Origin: Rhodobacter sp. TJ_12
GTDB lineage: Bacteria; Pseudomonadota; Alphaproteobacteria; Rhodobacterales; Rhodobacteraceae
Assembly: GCF_020023995.1 (NCBI RefSeq)
Contig: NZ_NRRD01000009.1
Location: forward strand, 1 to 64,000
Direction: 5' to 3'
Length of the DNA stretch: 64,000 nucleotides
Below the pieces are notes generated by a model. It ran no database searches. It saw only the letters and a list, made by a program, of their open reading frames with translations, and had not been told where the DNA came from. The position numbers were made by a program, and so were the translations under genes. Shown here in pieces: positions 7,137 through 16,096 of this stretch (position 1 is the first letter of the stretch; every line of letters begins with the position of its first letter).

Positions 7137-9662
7137 CTAGGCTGCCCGCATCTGAGCCAGATAAGCCATGAAGCTCTCAAGCGGCATCGGCGCTGCAAAG
7201 AAAAAGCCTTGCCCGAAGCTACAGCCGGCCTCTTTGACGAACACCCGTTGCGGGTCGGTTTCGATGCCCTCTGCCGTCACATTGAGCGAGAACGCCTCGC
7301 ACAGGTTGCAAATCGCGCGGACAATCGCGCCAGCGCCTTCGTCGCTGGGCAATTCCCCAACGAAGGCGGCGTCGATCTTGACCCGGTCAAAGGGGAAGGC
7401 GCGCAGATAGCGCAGCGAGGAATAGCCGGTGCCAAAATCATCAAGTGCGACGCTAATCCCATGCGCGCGCAGCCGTTTGAGCGCGGTCAGCGTGGCATCG
7501 GTGTGATCAAGCAAAACCCCTTCGGTGATTTCCACCTCCAACCGTTCGGGCGGCAGGCCAGAGCGGTCGAGTGCATTCAGCACATCTTGCGCGACATCGT
7601 AGCGGTGAAACTGCAATGGCGACAGATTGACCGAGATTTTGAGATCGTCGGGCCATTGCATGGCGGCTTGGCACGCCATGTCCAACACCTTGAGCCCCAG
7701 CGGCTGAATAAGACCCAGTTCCTCGGCCAAGGGCACGAATTCGGCGGGCGAAAGCGGCCCCTTGGTCGGGTGACGCCAGCGCAGCAACGCCTCGGCCCCG
7801 CGCAGGCGCCCGGTCTTTAGATCGATCAACGGTTGATAATGAAGTGTGAACCCATCGGATTTCAGCGCATGGCGCAGCGCCTGTTCCAGTGCGTGCAATT
7901 CCTGTTGGCGTGCGTTCATCTCCGGATCAAAGACGCGGCAATGGCCTTTGCCCGCTTCTTTCACCGCGTAAAGCGCCAGATCGGCATGCTTTTGCACATC
8001 CTCGGGCGTGTCGCCATGCAGCGGTGCCAGCGCCACACCGACGCTGCCGCCGATCTGCACCACATGGCCGTCAATCTCGAACGGGCTCGACAATTGCGCG
8101 ATGATCCGGTCGCCAAGGGAAAGCGCCGCCTCGGGCTGTGGGCCATCATGCTGGATGATCGCAAATTCATCCCCACCAAGACGCGCAACCACATCGTTTT
8201 CGCGCACCAACCAACGCAGCCGCGCCGCCACTTGACGCAAGAGCGCATCACCGACCGGGTGGCCCAGCGTATCGTTGACGCTTTTGAACCGATCCAGATC
8301 GATGAACATGATCGCCGCCGGATTTTCGGCATCAGAATCTTGCAGCGCAGCCTCAATCGCTTCTTGAAACGACAGCCGATTGTGCAGCCCGGTAAGGCTG
8401 TCATTCCGGGCCAGTTTGCGGATGCGTTCTTCGACCGTGACACGTTCGGTAATGTCTTCGCAAATCAGCATCCAGCCATCGGGCGTGGGTTGAAATATGC
8501 CCGAAATCGAGCGTTCATCGGTGAGGCGCCAAATTTCCGAGCGCGCTTCGGCGCCCTTTTCGGCCAAGCGCGTCTGAACGGTCTGGGCAAATTGCGCGCG
8601 ATGCTCTTTGGGGCACAGACGCGCCATTTCCGCCAGGACCGTGTCTTGTGTTTGGTCCGGGTGCAGCCAATTTTTCGGAATGTTCCAAATCACTTCAAAG
8701 GCGGCGTTCCAAATCAGCAACGTGCCCTGATGATCGAACATCGCAAGCCCAAGCGGCATGTTGTGAACCGTTGCCCTAAGTTGCGCACCGCTCGCTTCGA
8801 GCCGCAGGCGCTCTAGGTCCAGATCATGCGCCAAAAGTCGGGTTTCAACGAGCTTGCCGCGAAAGCTTTCGGCGGCGCGAGACAAAATGCCGATCTCATC
8901 TTCACGCTGTGAGAGATGCGGGATTTCGATGTCATCCTCGCCGCGGGTCAGGCGTTGCATGGCCGCACTGATCCGCAACAAAGGCTGGCTGACAAAGCGC
9001 GCGGTCCAAAACACCGCCAAAAGTGTGGCCAGCAAGCCAACCGCCACCGCGCTTAGCGTGCCGTTGCGGGTCTTTATATATTCGGCATCCACACGCGTTG
9101 ATAAACGATCCGCCTCGGCGCGGGTCTCGGCGATCAGGGCCTTCAGCTCATCTTCCGCGGCATCCATCGCCGCCATCGTCGGCCCTTGCAACCGCGCAGC
9201 GGCGCGACGCAGATTGCCCTGTTCCATCAAGCGGTCGACCTCGGCCAAAGAGGCGCGATAGTCCTGCCAATGGCGCTCAATTCGGTCAATCCGGCGCGGG
9301 CTGGTCAAGCCCAGCAGATCGGTGCGCAACCGGTCCAGTTGTGTTTCGAACTGTGCCTCGGTCGCACGCATCTGGCGCAGCATGTCCGCTTGTTGCCGAA
9401 AATCGGTGCTTTGAACATGACGCTCAGCCAAAAGCTTGTGGGTGGTCAAGGCGCGCTCGACCTCGCTTACGGCCAAGATCCGGGGCAGCGCTTCATCGCG
9501 CATCGTGCGCGTGACTTCGCCCATCGATTGCAACTGCCGCACCCCCAAAAGGCCTGGCCCCGCGATCAACGCCAGCAACACAAGGAAGGTCAGCCCCAAC
9601 CTTGTGCGAATGCTGCCAAGCCGAAGGTGCTTGGCAGTCTTGAACGCGGTTTGCATGAACAC
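7137..9662 (-). CDS. Membrane GGDEF-EAL cyclic-di-GMP signalling protein
   Basis: About 841 residues. Membrane segments near residues 18-38 and 205-228 enclose a periplasmic helical sensor of about 165 residues. A HAMP-like linker, a PAS-like domain (about 305-405), a GGDEF domain and an EAL domain follow. The GGDEF core RLGGDEF is intact, and RxxD (REND) five residues upstream forms a product-inhibition site. The EAL signature and the DDFGTGYSS loop are also intact, so both cyclase and phosphodiesterase activities are possible. GTG 9662 is preferred because GAGAGG lies 7 bases upstream; TTG 9680 and ATG 9656 are alternatives. It follows a TRAP-type binding-protein gene by only about 24 bp, so it may respond to that protein's ligand. 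Confidence 0.88.
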   Translation of the reverse strand: MFMQTAFKTAKHLRLGSIRTRLGLTFLVLLALIAGPGLLGVRQLQSMGEVTRTMRDEALPRILAVSEVERALTTHKLLAERHVQSTDFRQQADMLRQMRATEAQFETQLDRLRTDLLGLTSPRRIDRIERHWQDYRASLAEVDRLMEQGNLRRAAARLQGPTMAAMDAAEDELKALIAETRAEADRLSTRVDAEYIKTRNGTLSAVAVGLLATLLAVFWTARFVSQPLLRISAAMQRLTRGEDDIEIPHLSQREDEIGILSRAAESFRGKLVETRLLAHDLDLERLRLEASGAQLRATVHNMPLGLAMFDHQGTLLIWNAAFEVIWNIPKNWLHPDQTQDTVLAEMARLCPKEHRAQFAQTVQTRLAEKGAEARSEIWRLTDERSISGIFQPTPDGWMLICEDITERVTVEERIRKLARNDSLTGLHNRLSFQEAIEAALQDSDAENPAAIMFIDLDRFKSVNDTLGHPVGDALLRQVAARLRWLVRENDVVARLGGDEFAIIQHDGPQPEAALSLGDRIIAQLSSPFEIDGHVVQIGGSVGVALAPLHGDTPEDVQKHADLALYAVKEAGKGHCRVFDPEMNARQQELHALEQALRHALKSDGFTLHYQPLIDLKTGRLRGAEALLRWRHPTKGPLSPAEFVPLAEELGLIQPLGLKVLDMACQAAMQWPDDLKISVNLSPLQFHRYDVAQDVLNALDRSGLPPERLEVEITEGVLLDHTDATLTALKRLRAHGISVALDDFGTGYSSLRYLRAFPFDRVKIDAAFVGELPSDEGAGAIVRAICNLCEAFSLNVTAEGIETDPQRVFVKEAGCSFGQGFFFAAPMPLESFMAYLAQMRAA

Positions 9663-9686
9663 GACAGAGCCTCTCGCCAATGCGCC

Positions 9687-10757
9687 TTATTGCAGGAAGC
9701 TGAAGTGTTTCCAGATCGCGTAGTTTTCGCGGAAGGTCGCGTAAGAGTCCCAGACGCGCGCAAAGTTCGCGTTGGCGGCGGATTCTTCTTCGACGATCTT
9801 GAGCCAAGAGTCCTCAAACGCGACCAGAATATCGGCGGGCCAGCGGCGCAACTGCACCCCTTCGGCCTGCATTTCCTGCATCGCGGCCCATTGGCGCGCC
9901 TCGCCCTCGGCGATCATGTCGCGGATCACATCGCCACAGGCGGTTTCGATGATCGATTGATGTGCTGACGACAGACGCTCCCAAACTGGCAGCGAGATAT
10001 AAAGATCGAACAGCGTGGATTGCTGATGCCAGCCCGGGAAATAATAGTATTTCAGTTCAGACTGGAAGTTGAGCGGTTGATCCATCGCGGGAAGTGAAAA
10101 TTCGGTTGCGTCTAATTCCCCCGACTGGATTTTTGCCAAAATCTCCCCCGGCGGGATTTGTTCGGTGATCACGCCGAAATCCTGCATCACCTGCGCGCCA
10201 AGCCCGAAGAAACGCATGCGCAGACCTTCGAGATCCTCGACCGAGGAAATATCGCGGTTAAACCAGCCAGAGGCCTCTGGCGGGATCATACCGCAGGGGA
10301 TGTTGTAAACCCCTTCCTTGGCAAACATCTCACGCGCAAGATCAAGCCCGCCGCCGTAATACATCCAAGCCAGATATTCGCCCATATCCGGCCCGAACGG
10401 CACGCTTGAAAACATGTTGAACGCGCTGTCCCGCCCCGCTAGCCAGCCCGCGCCCGCCCAAGCGCCGTCAACGCGCCCCTCGGACACGGCGGCGACGGTT
10501 TCGGAGCCAGGCACCAGCACGCCGGGTTCATGCGGGGTCAGCAGAAGCGAGCCGCCCGACATCTGCGCCACACGCTCTGAAAGGCCGCCCGCTGCTTCGC
10601 CTAAAATCGGCATGGCGGTCGGGAAGGTCGACGCCACATTGATCTCAACCGGGGCCGCCTCTTGGGCAACGGCAGCCTGCGGGCCGAGCCCCACAACGGA
10701 AAAGGTCAACAGCGCAGCAGCGCTCGCAAAGCCGAACATCGGGGAAAACAGGCGCAT
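9687..10757 (-). CDS. TRAP transporter solute-binding protein (DctP family), orphan
   Basis: A 356-residue periplasmic protein with a Sec signal peptide of about 31 residues ending AVAQ. The body has the DctP/TakP-type fold pattern: PPEASGWFNRDISSVEDLEG before LRMRFFG (binding-arginine region), a LDATEFSLPAMD segment and a PGWHQQSTLFDLY segment. The last two resemble 2-oxo-acid binding TakP-like proteins, so a monocarboxylate or 2-oxo acid is a reasonable guess for the ligand. No TRAP membrane subunits are adjacent. Instead the next gene encodes a GGDEF-EAL receptor, which suggests a sensory role or sharing of a transporter encoded elsewhere. Confidence 0.82.
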   Translation of the reverse strand: MRLFSPMFGFASAAALLTFSVVGLGPQAAVAQEAAPVEINVASTFPTAMPILGEAAGGLSERVAQMSGGSLLLTPHEPGVLVPGSETVAAVSEGRVDGAWAGAGWLAGRDSAFNMFSSVPFGPDMGEYLAWMYYGGGLDLAREMFAKEGVYNIPCGMIPPEASGWFNRDISSVEDLEGLRMRFFGLGAQVMQDFGVITEQIPPGEILAKIQSGELDATEFSLPAMDQPLNFQSELKYYYFPGWHQQSTLFDLYISLPVWERLSSAHQSIIETACGDVIRDMIAEGEARQWAAMQEMQAEGVQLRRWPADILVAFEDSWLKIVEEESAANANFARVWDSYATFRENYAIWKHFSFLQ

Positions 10758-11003
10758 CTCTTGCGGGTCCTCGCATATACATCCACTCAGTGTCGAAAGA
10801 TGCGCGCAAGTTCTTAAGATCGCGTGTGTCGCTTGGCGAGATCAAAGCGTGCCGGCGTCATTCCTTATGTGCGGACCGACGCTGTTCAGCTTGCAGCCCT
10901 TGATCGGCAAGGTGATGACACCCGATCCCGCGCTTGGCAATGTGCTCGCAAAGCCCGGCGCCCCGGTCAAAGCCAAGCGCCAAGCAAGCTCATGCTATGC
11001 GCC

Positions 11004-11717
11004 TTAACCCGCAAGCACCTCCAGCACTGCCGGGGGGGCGGGGATAATCAAGGCATCCCAGAAGCTTTCGGTTAGATCGCTGCCATCGGCGGCGTCCCAG
11101 ACGGTCTCGGCCCAATCCTGTGCGACCAGTTGAAGGGCCTCACTTTCAAGGTTGTCGATTTCGGCACCGCTTTCCGCAAGGCTGGTTTCGAAGAAAAGAA
11201 AGAAATCCGTTGCCATCCCGTCGATAACTTGGATCGCATCGTCGGTCACGGGCATGATTCCGGTGCCGCCGGGCGGATCGGTGTCACCGACCGGCCGCGC
11301 CAGATCTTGCCATGTGTCGCTGGGGCCGTCCCAAAGCGGCGGGGTTTCCCCAGCCATGTCCTCAAGGCACAAGGTCTCGCTGTTTACGGCATCGACCACA
11401 AGCGCTTGCAGGTCCGCCTCCTCCAACCCGTTCTCAGCAGCATAAGCCGCGATTTGCACGCCGATCTCGGCATTCCACAGCGCGGTTTCGCCGCTGTCAT
11501 CGTCAAGCATGATCGCTAGGGCAAAATCCGCGCCCAGTGCCAAAGCAAGTTCGGCACTGGCCAGCGCCTGTGCCGCCGCATGCGCTGCGTCATCCGCAAG
11601 GTCAAACGCCTCCAATTTTTGCAAGGCGGTTTCCGTCAGCATCGTCGGAAGATCGGTGCGCACAGTGTCAGCCAAAGACAGCGCGATTTGTTTTTGATCT
11701 TCAAAGTCCAAAGTCAT
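11004..11717 (-). CDS. Acidic protein of unknown function
   Basis: A 237-residue protein rich in aspartate, glutamate and alanine, with a very low predicted pI. There is no signal peptide or membrane segment. The N-terminal half is alanine-rich and helical (about residues 40-100). The C-terminal part contains several short tryptophan-containing acidic segments. I do not recognise a family. The gene stands alone between the TRAP binding-protein gene and a 404-bp intergenic region. Codon use is GC-rich like its neighbours, so it looks resident. Confidence 0.6.
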   Translation of the reverse strand: MTLDFEDQKQIALSLADTVRTDLPTMLTETALQKLEAFDLADDAAHAAAQALASAELALALGADFALAIMLDDDSGETALWNAEIGVQIAAYAAENGLEEADLQALVVDAVNSETLCLEDMAGETPPLWDGPSDTWQDLARPVGDTDPPGGTGIMPVTDDAIQVIDGMATDFFLFFETSLAESGAEIDNLESEALQLVAQDWAETVWDAADGSDLTESFWDALIIPAPPAVLEVLAG

Positions 11718-12121
11718 GAGCAGATATCCATTTCAGATCGATATTGAAAAAAGGGAGCGCGGAGGCGCACCCTGAGAATACGGTGCAATATACCGCGCTG
11801 GGCGCGAAACACGAAGGCTTGCGTCGAATCTCGTTTAAGCGCGAAGGGGCGCGGCGCCTGCGTGGCTGACAAAGCTTTGTGAATCGCTTATGTTCTGAGC
11901 GAGGCACCGGGACGAATGCCTGCGTATTAGGCGGCGGCCGGTCGCTTTGCCTGCGCTTTGTGCGATAGTTTTGACCGAAGGCGCAAACGAAGGCTTTCAG
12001 GTCGTTTTGAGCGCGTCTGCGTGGGCCAAGTTGAGATTAAGGGGCAAGTGGAAGGGGTCACGCTCCCGGCCCTTCTCTGCTCGCAACCTTCCAAGTCTTG
12101 TAGCACAAGGACCTGATATCG
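11718..12121. other. Intergenic region before the PotD-like gene
   Basis: About 400 bp without a convincing gene. It should contain the divergent promoters of the acidic protein gene and the PotD-like gene. A short AAGGACCTG segment 7-15 bases before the 12122 start can serve as the ribosome binding site. I see no clear riboswitch or operator. Confidence 0.4.
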
Positions 12122-13192
12122 ATGAAGAAACTCCTCCTTTCCACGGCTGTCGCCTGTAGCTTCGGGCTTGCTGCCCATGCCGAAGTCGTGGTGATGAGCT
12201 GGGGTGGCGCCTATGGTGCGGCCCAGACCGAGGCGCATGTTAAACCGTTCGTCGAAGCGACCGGCATCAAGGCGACCATGATCGACGCCGACAACCCCGC
12301 TGCCCCGGTCAAGGCACAAACCGAATCCGGCAACGTTTCGGTGGATGTCGCGCTGGTCGAATATGCCGATGCGGTGCGTCTGTGCGACGAGGGCCTGCTG
12401 GAAGAAATCGACCCCGCGATCTTGCTGCCGGGCGATGACGGCACCCCGGCGGAAGAAGACTTCCTGCCCGGCGCGGTGATGGATTGCGGCGTCTCGACCG
12501 ACCTTTGGGCCAACGTGGTCGCCTATGACGACACGAAATTCCCCGATGAAAAGCCGAGCTCGATTGCCGATTTCTTCGACCTTGAGAAATTCCCCGGCAT
12601 GCGCGGCGTGAAGAAGAGCCCGAAAACCGTGCTCGAAATGGCGCTGATGGCCGATGGTGTGCCCGCGGACGAGGTGTATGACCTGCTCAACACCGATGAA
12701 GGTCTGGACCGCGCTTTCGCCAAGCTCGACACGATCAAAGACCACGCGATCTGGTGGGAAGCTGGCGCGCAACCGCCGCAATTGCTGGCCGATGGCGAAG
12801 TGGTGATGACCACCGCTTATAACGGGCGTATCTTCAACGCTGCCGTGGAAGAGGGCAAACCGCTTGTCGTGATGTGGGATGGCCAAGTCTACGAGCACGA
12901 AATGTATGTGATCCCGGCGGGCGCACCGCATCTGGAAGATGCGCTGAAATACATCCAGTTCGCCACCTCGACCGAGGGCCTGCGTCGTCAAGCGCAATAC
13001 ATTTCGTATGGGCCGACCCGGCATTCGTCGAACGCGGGTGAGATCATCTTCAAAGATGGCAAAACCGTGATGGGGCCGCATCTGCCGACCTACCCGGCCA
13101 ATATGGAAAACGCGCTCGAAACCAACCTCGATTTCTGGGTCGATCACGATTCCGAACTGGCGGAGCGTTTCAACGCCTGGCTGGCGAACTAA
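12122..13192 (+). CDS. ABC transporter periplasmic binding protein, PotD-like
   Basis: A 356-residue protein with a 20-residue Sec signal peptide (cleavage after AHA). The mature protein starts with the VVVMSWGGAYG pattern of spermidine/putrescine-type (family 1) extracellular binding proteins. It also has a DxALVEYAD segment, an internal cysteine pair near residues 87 and 117, and an AIWWEAGAQPPQLLADGEV segment typical of this family. The ligand is probably a polyamine or related compound. No permease or ATPase genes follow: the downstream DNA changes to a decayed minus-strand region within 200 bp. The rest of the transporter has therefore been lost by island insertion or lies elsewhere. Confidence 0.82.
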   Translation: MKKLLLSTAVACSFGLAAHAEVVVMSWGGAYGAAQTEAHVKPFVEATGIKATMIDADNPAAPVKAQTESGNVSVDVALVEYADAVRLCDEGLLEEIDPAILLPGDDGTPAEEDFLPGAVMDCGVSTDLWANVVAYDDTKFPDEKPSSIADFFDLEKFPGMRGVKKSPKTVLEMALMADGVPADEVYDLLNTDEGLDRAFAKLDTIKDHAIWWEAGAQPPQLLADGEVVMTTAYNGRIFNAAVEEGKPLVVMWDGQVYEHEMYVIPAGAPHLEDALKYIQFATSTEGLRRQAQYISYGPTRHSSNAGEIIFKDGKTVMGPHLPTYPANMENALETNLDFWVDHDSELAERFNAWLAN

Positions 13193-13373
13193 GTCTGCCG
13201 GACAGAAAACCAGAAGGCGCGCGGGTGATCCTGTCGGACCCATAAGTAGTAGTCCATTGGTGTCTTCCTGCGCGCCGTAAGCCGTTGAAATATATGGGCC
13301 GAAACCGAAGAAATACGCCTCGGGGCCACAAGATGGCCATTTCACACCGAGAAAATGGCCATCGAAAGTTCGT

Positions 13374-13398
13374 AAAAAATGCCGCCCGAAGGCGGCAT
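13374..13398 (-). terminator. Rho-independent terminator (minus strand)
   Basis: Read on the minus strand, an 8-bp stem ATGCCGCC/GGCGGCAT closes a TTCG tetraloop and is followed by six Ts. It lies about 60 bp beyond the stop of the decayed Argonaute frame and should have ended that operon's transcript. Confidence 0.8.
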
Positions 13399-13457
13399 GG
13401 TATGGTTTCAGGGACAGGTCAGGCTCTGAGGGTAAGTCCATCATGAAATGCGAGTCC

Positions 13458-14045
13458 TCAGAAAGGCCGACCGGAAGGGATTCGAGCAGCGCCTTGATCT
13501 CTTCCGGATCGAGGACCACCGCGGCAAACCCGTGTGCGCCGATCACCCGAAAGACCCGCTTCAGATGGCCGAGGAACATCAGTTCGAGGATGACCTTCAA
13601 CGATCGCGACATCCGGGCGGTGACTGCTCTCATCTAAGGTCTCGAGCTGGGTGATGATCTCGTCGACAGCCATCTCGACAGCTTTCTTGTGATCAGGCTC
13701 CTTCCTGATCTTTTCGATCCGGCCTTTGGGCAAAGCGAATGATGCCTCCTCGCTTATCTCGAACCGGCAGTTGAACGGATTGGCGTTGCCCAGCCCTGGA
13801 AAATCCGGATGCAGGTTCGGGTGTCTGGCCGACTTGCCCGCAAAGCCTGCCGTTGCGGCCGCGAGAAATTTTCCCGTGTCCTCGACAGTTTTAGCGCTGC
13901 CGACCACCCCGATCTTGATCACATCACCGAGCGGCGCCTGCAGCGGACCGGCCTCGATCAGACCGAGCCGCGGGTCCGGATGGTGATACTTGTCGCCAAA
14001 CCCCAGCTCCGGCTCGGCGAAGATTTTGCTTTCGAAATTCATCAT
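13458..14045 (-). pseudogene. Decayed Argonaute (pAgo) fragment, N-terminal/MID-side part
   Basis: From ATG 14045 about 150 codons align by eye with the N-terminal part of short prokaryotic Argonautes. They show FAEPELGFG, then HHPDPRLGL, then [16 protein letters not shown], a [12 protein letters not shown] motif, AVEMAVDEI and finally RPDVAIV. The intact Argonaute at 20757 has the same EPEL, HHP, IGVVG and AV landmarks. After RPDVAIV (about base 13590) the frame turns into non-coding-like sequence and stops at 13458. The PIWI part is missing. A different frame here stays open but runs through the terminator. The start overlaps the stop of the upstream frame (TGA within ATGATG). Confidence 0.6.
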
Positions 14046-14400
14046 ATTGCGAGCCTTTCCTGGTCGGCGCTCTCCTCCGCCTTCTTCTTCGGAGAGCCCC
14101 AAACGTCTTCCGGTACCCGCGTATCGAGAGTGATCTGCGGCGGTTCGGCAAATGCGAGGCAAGGTTCTTCAGCCTGCTCGGGCGCGAAGAGATCGTCGCT
14201 GGCCCGCTCGTTCCGGGTCAGAAACCTGTGCCACATGATGACCTGTCCGCGCAGCGATCCGCTGTTATCGAGCCGCTTCTTGCCTGAAAGAAGCACATGC
14301 GGATACCGCCGGTGAAGTGTTGGGTCGAACCGACCTGTGTGGCACGGTCGCCGCGGCTGGGTTCGGGCAGCTGGACGCCGCCGATGGAAAGGTCAGACAT
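14042..14400 (-). pseudogene. Possible C-terminal APAZ fragment upstream of the decayed pAgo
   Basis: Two overlapping minus-strand frames (14400-14218 and 14296-14042) together read about 118 codons with one frameshift near 14296. The last 60 codons contain an IMWHRFL segment, then [17 protein letters not shown]. This recalls the end of the intact APAZ protein (WHGRLL, then [18 protein letters not shown]). The stop overlaps the Argonaute fragment start, the usual APAZ-pAgo gene junction. If correct, the effector and most of APAZ have been deleted. It could instead be an unrelated small gene. Confidence 0.4.
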
Positions 14401-15022
14401 GATTTCTCCCGCCCCGAGAAATTGACATTCTCGGGCTATGACGATCTTTGAAGTTTGCGGAGAGCCGTCCTTGTCCTGGCGACAGCATCATGCTAATCGG
14501 CAGGTGCTACACAGGGATCGGGCTTTCGCACGGTTCATTCGGGCGCAAAGCGCCTATATCTGGTTTTGGGTGTTTAAGCCTCTTTGGACAGTTTCTTCCG
14601 ATGAGCGCCTGGATCCTGATTGGAACTGAGAGATCAGAACCGTTTCAGGAGGTCAGCCGCATATTCGGGAATTGCCCATAGAAGATGCTCGCACCTTATG
14701 TCCAGTGTGCCGGGAGTACGGGCTTCCGAGGCCAGAATTTTCGCAAATTCCGGCCTCAAGATCGGAAAGGCGCTCGCCTTCGATTTCCCGGATTCCGAAC
14801 CGCGTCTGCGAAAAAGGAACCGCAAGCTCTTTATTGCTGCCCGAAACACGGGCGCTACGAGCTTGAAAACTTTTTTGAAGGGTCATTTTCATCTGGATAA
14901 CTCTGTGGATAGTGGAGAGCGCACGCGAATTGGGCAGAGCAAATCATCAAATCGCTCCGATTTCGCGAATCGAATTCGGCAAATGATTCGGCATTTCGGC
15001 CCCGGCAGGCGCCCGGATTCGG
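14401..15022. other. Intergenic region with DnaA-box-like and iteron-like repeats
   Basis: No convincing gene in about 620 bp. On the minus strand two 9-mers, CTATCCACA (14904-14912) and TTATCCAGA (14891-14899), each match the DnaA box TTATCCACA at 8 of 9 bases and are 3 bp apart. ATTCGGCA occurs at 14974-14981 and 14986-14993, with related TTCGGC units beside it. This may be the remnant of a plasmid or ICE replication or control region, but nothing proves function. Confidence 0.35.
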
Positions 15023-15649
15023 TCAGGATGCGCTGTCGTGGGCGAGATTCGAGAGCCGCCGGAAGAGCTTGTCAGACAGGATCGTCCGCCGCTCCCACTC
15101 CGGTGTTTTCAGATCCGTGGCAGCATCGCCAAACCATAGCTTCAGGCTGCCCTTGTCGGATCGGTGCGAGAACACGGCATGCGGCCCGTTTGAGCTGACC
15201 TCGACAGACACCGGAGCAGAACTGACCCCATCCTCAGGGTCGCCGAACCCTTCCTCGAGCCATTGGCCGCCGAACGCACCAAAGGTGCGGTGCAGTTCCA
15301 GGCCCGCGACGGGCAGCCGGTTCAGGGCATCGAGAAGCTTGCTCTCCCCTCCCGCATCGCCATTGGCTTCCCACTGGATATGGCCGTCAAGAAACAGGTT
15401 CCCACGCACAAGCCGCAGTTGCGAGAGCTCTCGCACGACCTCGGGCGCATCCTTTGTCTCCAGCCCCATGACCAGAGCGAGCGTAAGATGGAAGATATCT
15501 TCACCCGTCATGTCCGCCGCAGCCCGGCCACGTCCGCCAGGCGTACGGAGCCCTGCACGTGCCATGGCGCGCGTCATAGCGTCGACCTTGTTAGGGTTCA
15601 GGTCGAACCGCTGGGCAAGCGCCCGCACCATTTCCCCTTTCGTCGCCAT
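15023..15649 (-). CDS. Hypothetical protein, possibly DNA-associated or phage-like
   Basis: About 208 residues. The first 40 residues form a basic helical region (MATKGEMVRALAQRFDLNP, then DAMTRAMARAGL) that could be a DNA-binding helix-turn-helix. The rest is mixed alpha/beta with a GGQWLEEGFGDPEDG segment in the middle. No signal peptide or membrane segment. I do not recognise the family. ATG 15649 is preferred over 15658 because GAGG lies 9 bases upstream of it, whereas it touches the earlier ATG. The gene stands alone within the island. Confidence 0.5.
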   Translation of the reverse strand: MATKGEMVRALAQRFDLNPNKVDAMTRAMARAGLRTPGGRGRAAADMTGEDIFHLTLALVMGLETKDAPEVVRELSQLRLVRGNLFLDGHIQWEANGDAGGESKLLDALNRLPVAGLELHRTFGAFGGQWLEEGFGDPEDGVSSAPVSVEVSSNGPHAVFSHRSDKGSLKLWFGDAATDLKTPEWERRTILSDKLFRRLSNLAHDSAS

Positions 15650-15765
15650 GGAAGCCATCCTCGTGAAGTGTCGTTGGAAGCTTTATGCCACCTAACAGAT
15701 CACGCGTCAAGTTTACGGTAAAAATTTTTCCGTAAACTCTTTGGGCTGCCATTCGCCGTCTGAAT

Positions 15766-15990
15766 TCACTCCCGGCGCGGCCCAAGCGGCGCACCACAGC
15801 ACTCACACACCGGGCGCTTGGCCTTCAGTTCCTCCAAGAGGTGCAAAGGTGCGCTTTCCACAAAGCGGCGGACCCTTTCGGGGTCGACGCGGATCTGCCG
15901 TACCACGGTATCTCGGTAGACCAGCAAGCAATGAATAGATCCCACGATGCAGACCACAATCCCGCCTATGCATATCACTGGACCAATCAT
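15766..15990 (-). CDS. Small single-span membrane protein with a cysteine-rich tail
   Basis: A 74-residue protein. Residues 1-25 form one hydrophobic segment, then a charged helical part, and the end carries VCECCGAPLG, a CxCC cluster that could bind a metal. An AAGGGG ribosome binding site lies 7 bases before the ATG, which supports it as a real gene. Function unknown. It lies between the hypothetical protein gene and hipA, all on the minus strand. Confidence 0.55.
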   Translation of the reverse strand: MIGPVICIGGIVVCIVGSIHCLLVYRDTVVRQIRVDPERVRRFVESAPLHLLEELKAKRPVCECCGAPLGPRRE

Positions 15991-16096
15991 GCGCGTCCCC
16001 TTCTGGCGATTATCCTAAGCGCGCGCGCATCGCGCACGACACCATGAGGTTGCCCCCTTGCCGATGGCGTGTCAAATCTGCAGAGGCATGGTCGCA

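Noticed and set aside
7008-7820. 270-codon plus-strand frame starting near the tnpA scrap
   Set aside because: Only the first 35 codons are meaningful (IS66 tnpA remnant); the rest is antisense to the GGDEF-EAL gene.
11927-13633. 568-codon minus-strand open frame across the PotD-like gene
   Set aside because: Most of it is antisense to a clearly coding binding-protein gene with signal peptide and family motifs, and it runs through a terminator hairpin; only its first part overlaps the decayed Argonaute region.
13399-13633. PIWI domain continuing the decayed Argonaute in another frame
   Set aside because: The open frame (with [20 protein letters not shown]) does not match PIWI landmarks and continues through the terminator, so it was not joined to the fragment.
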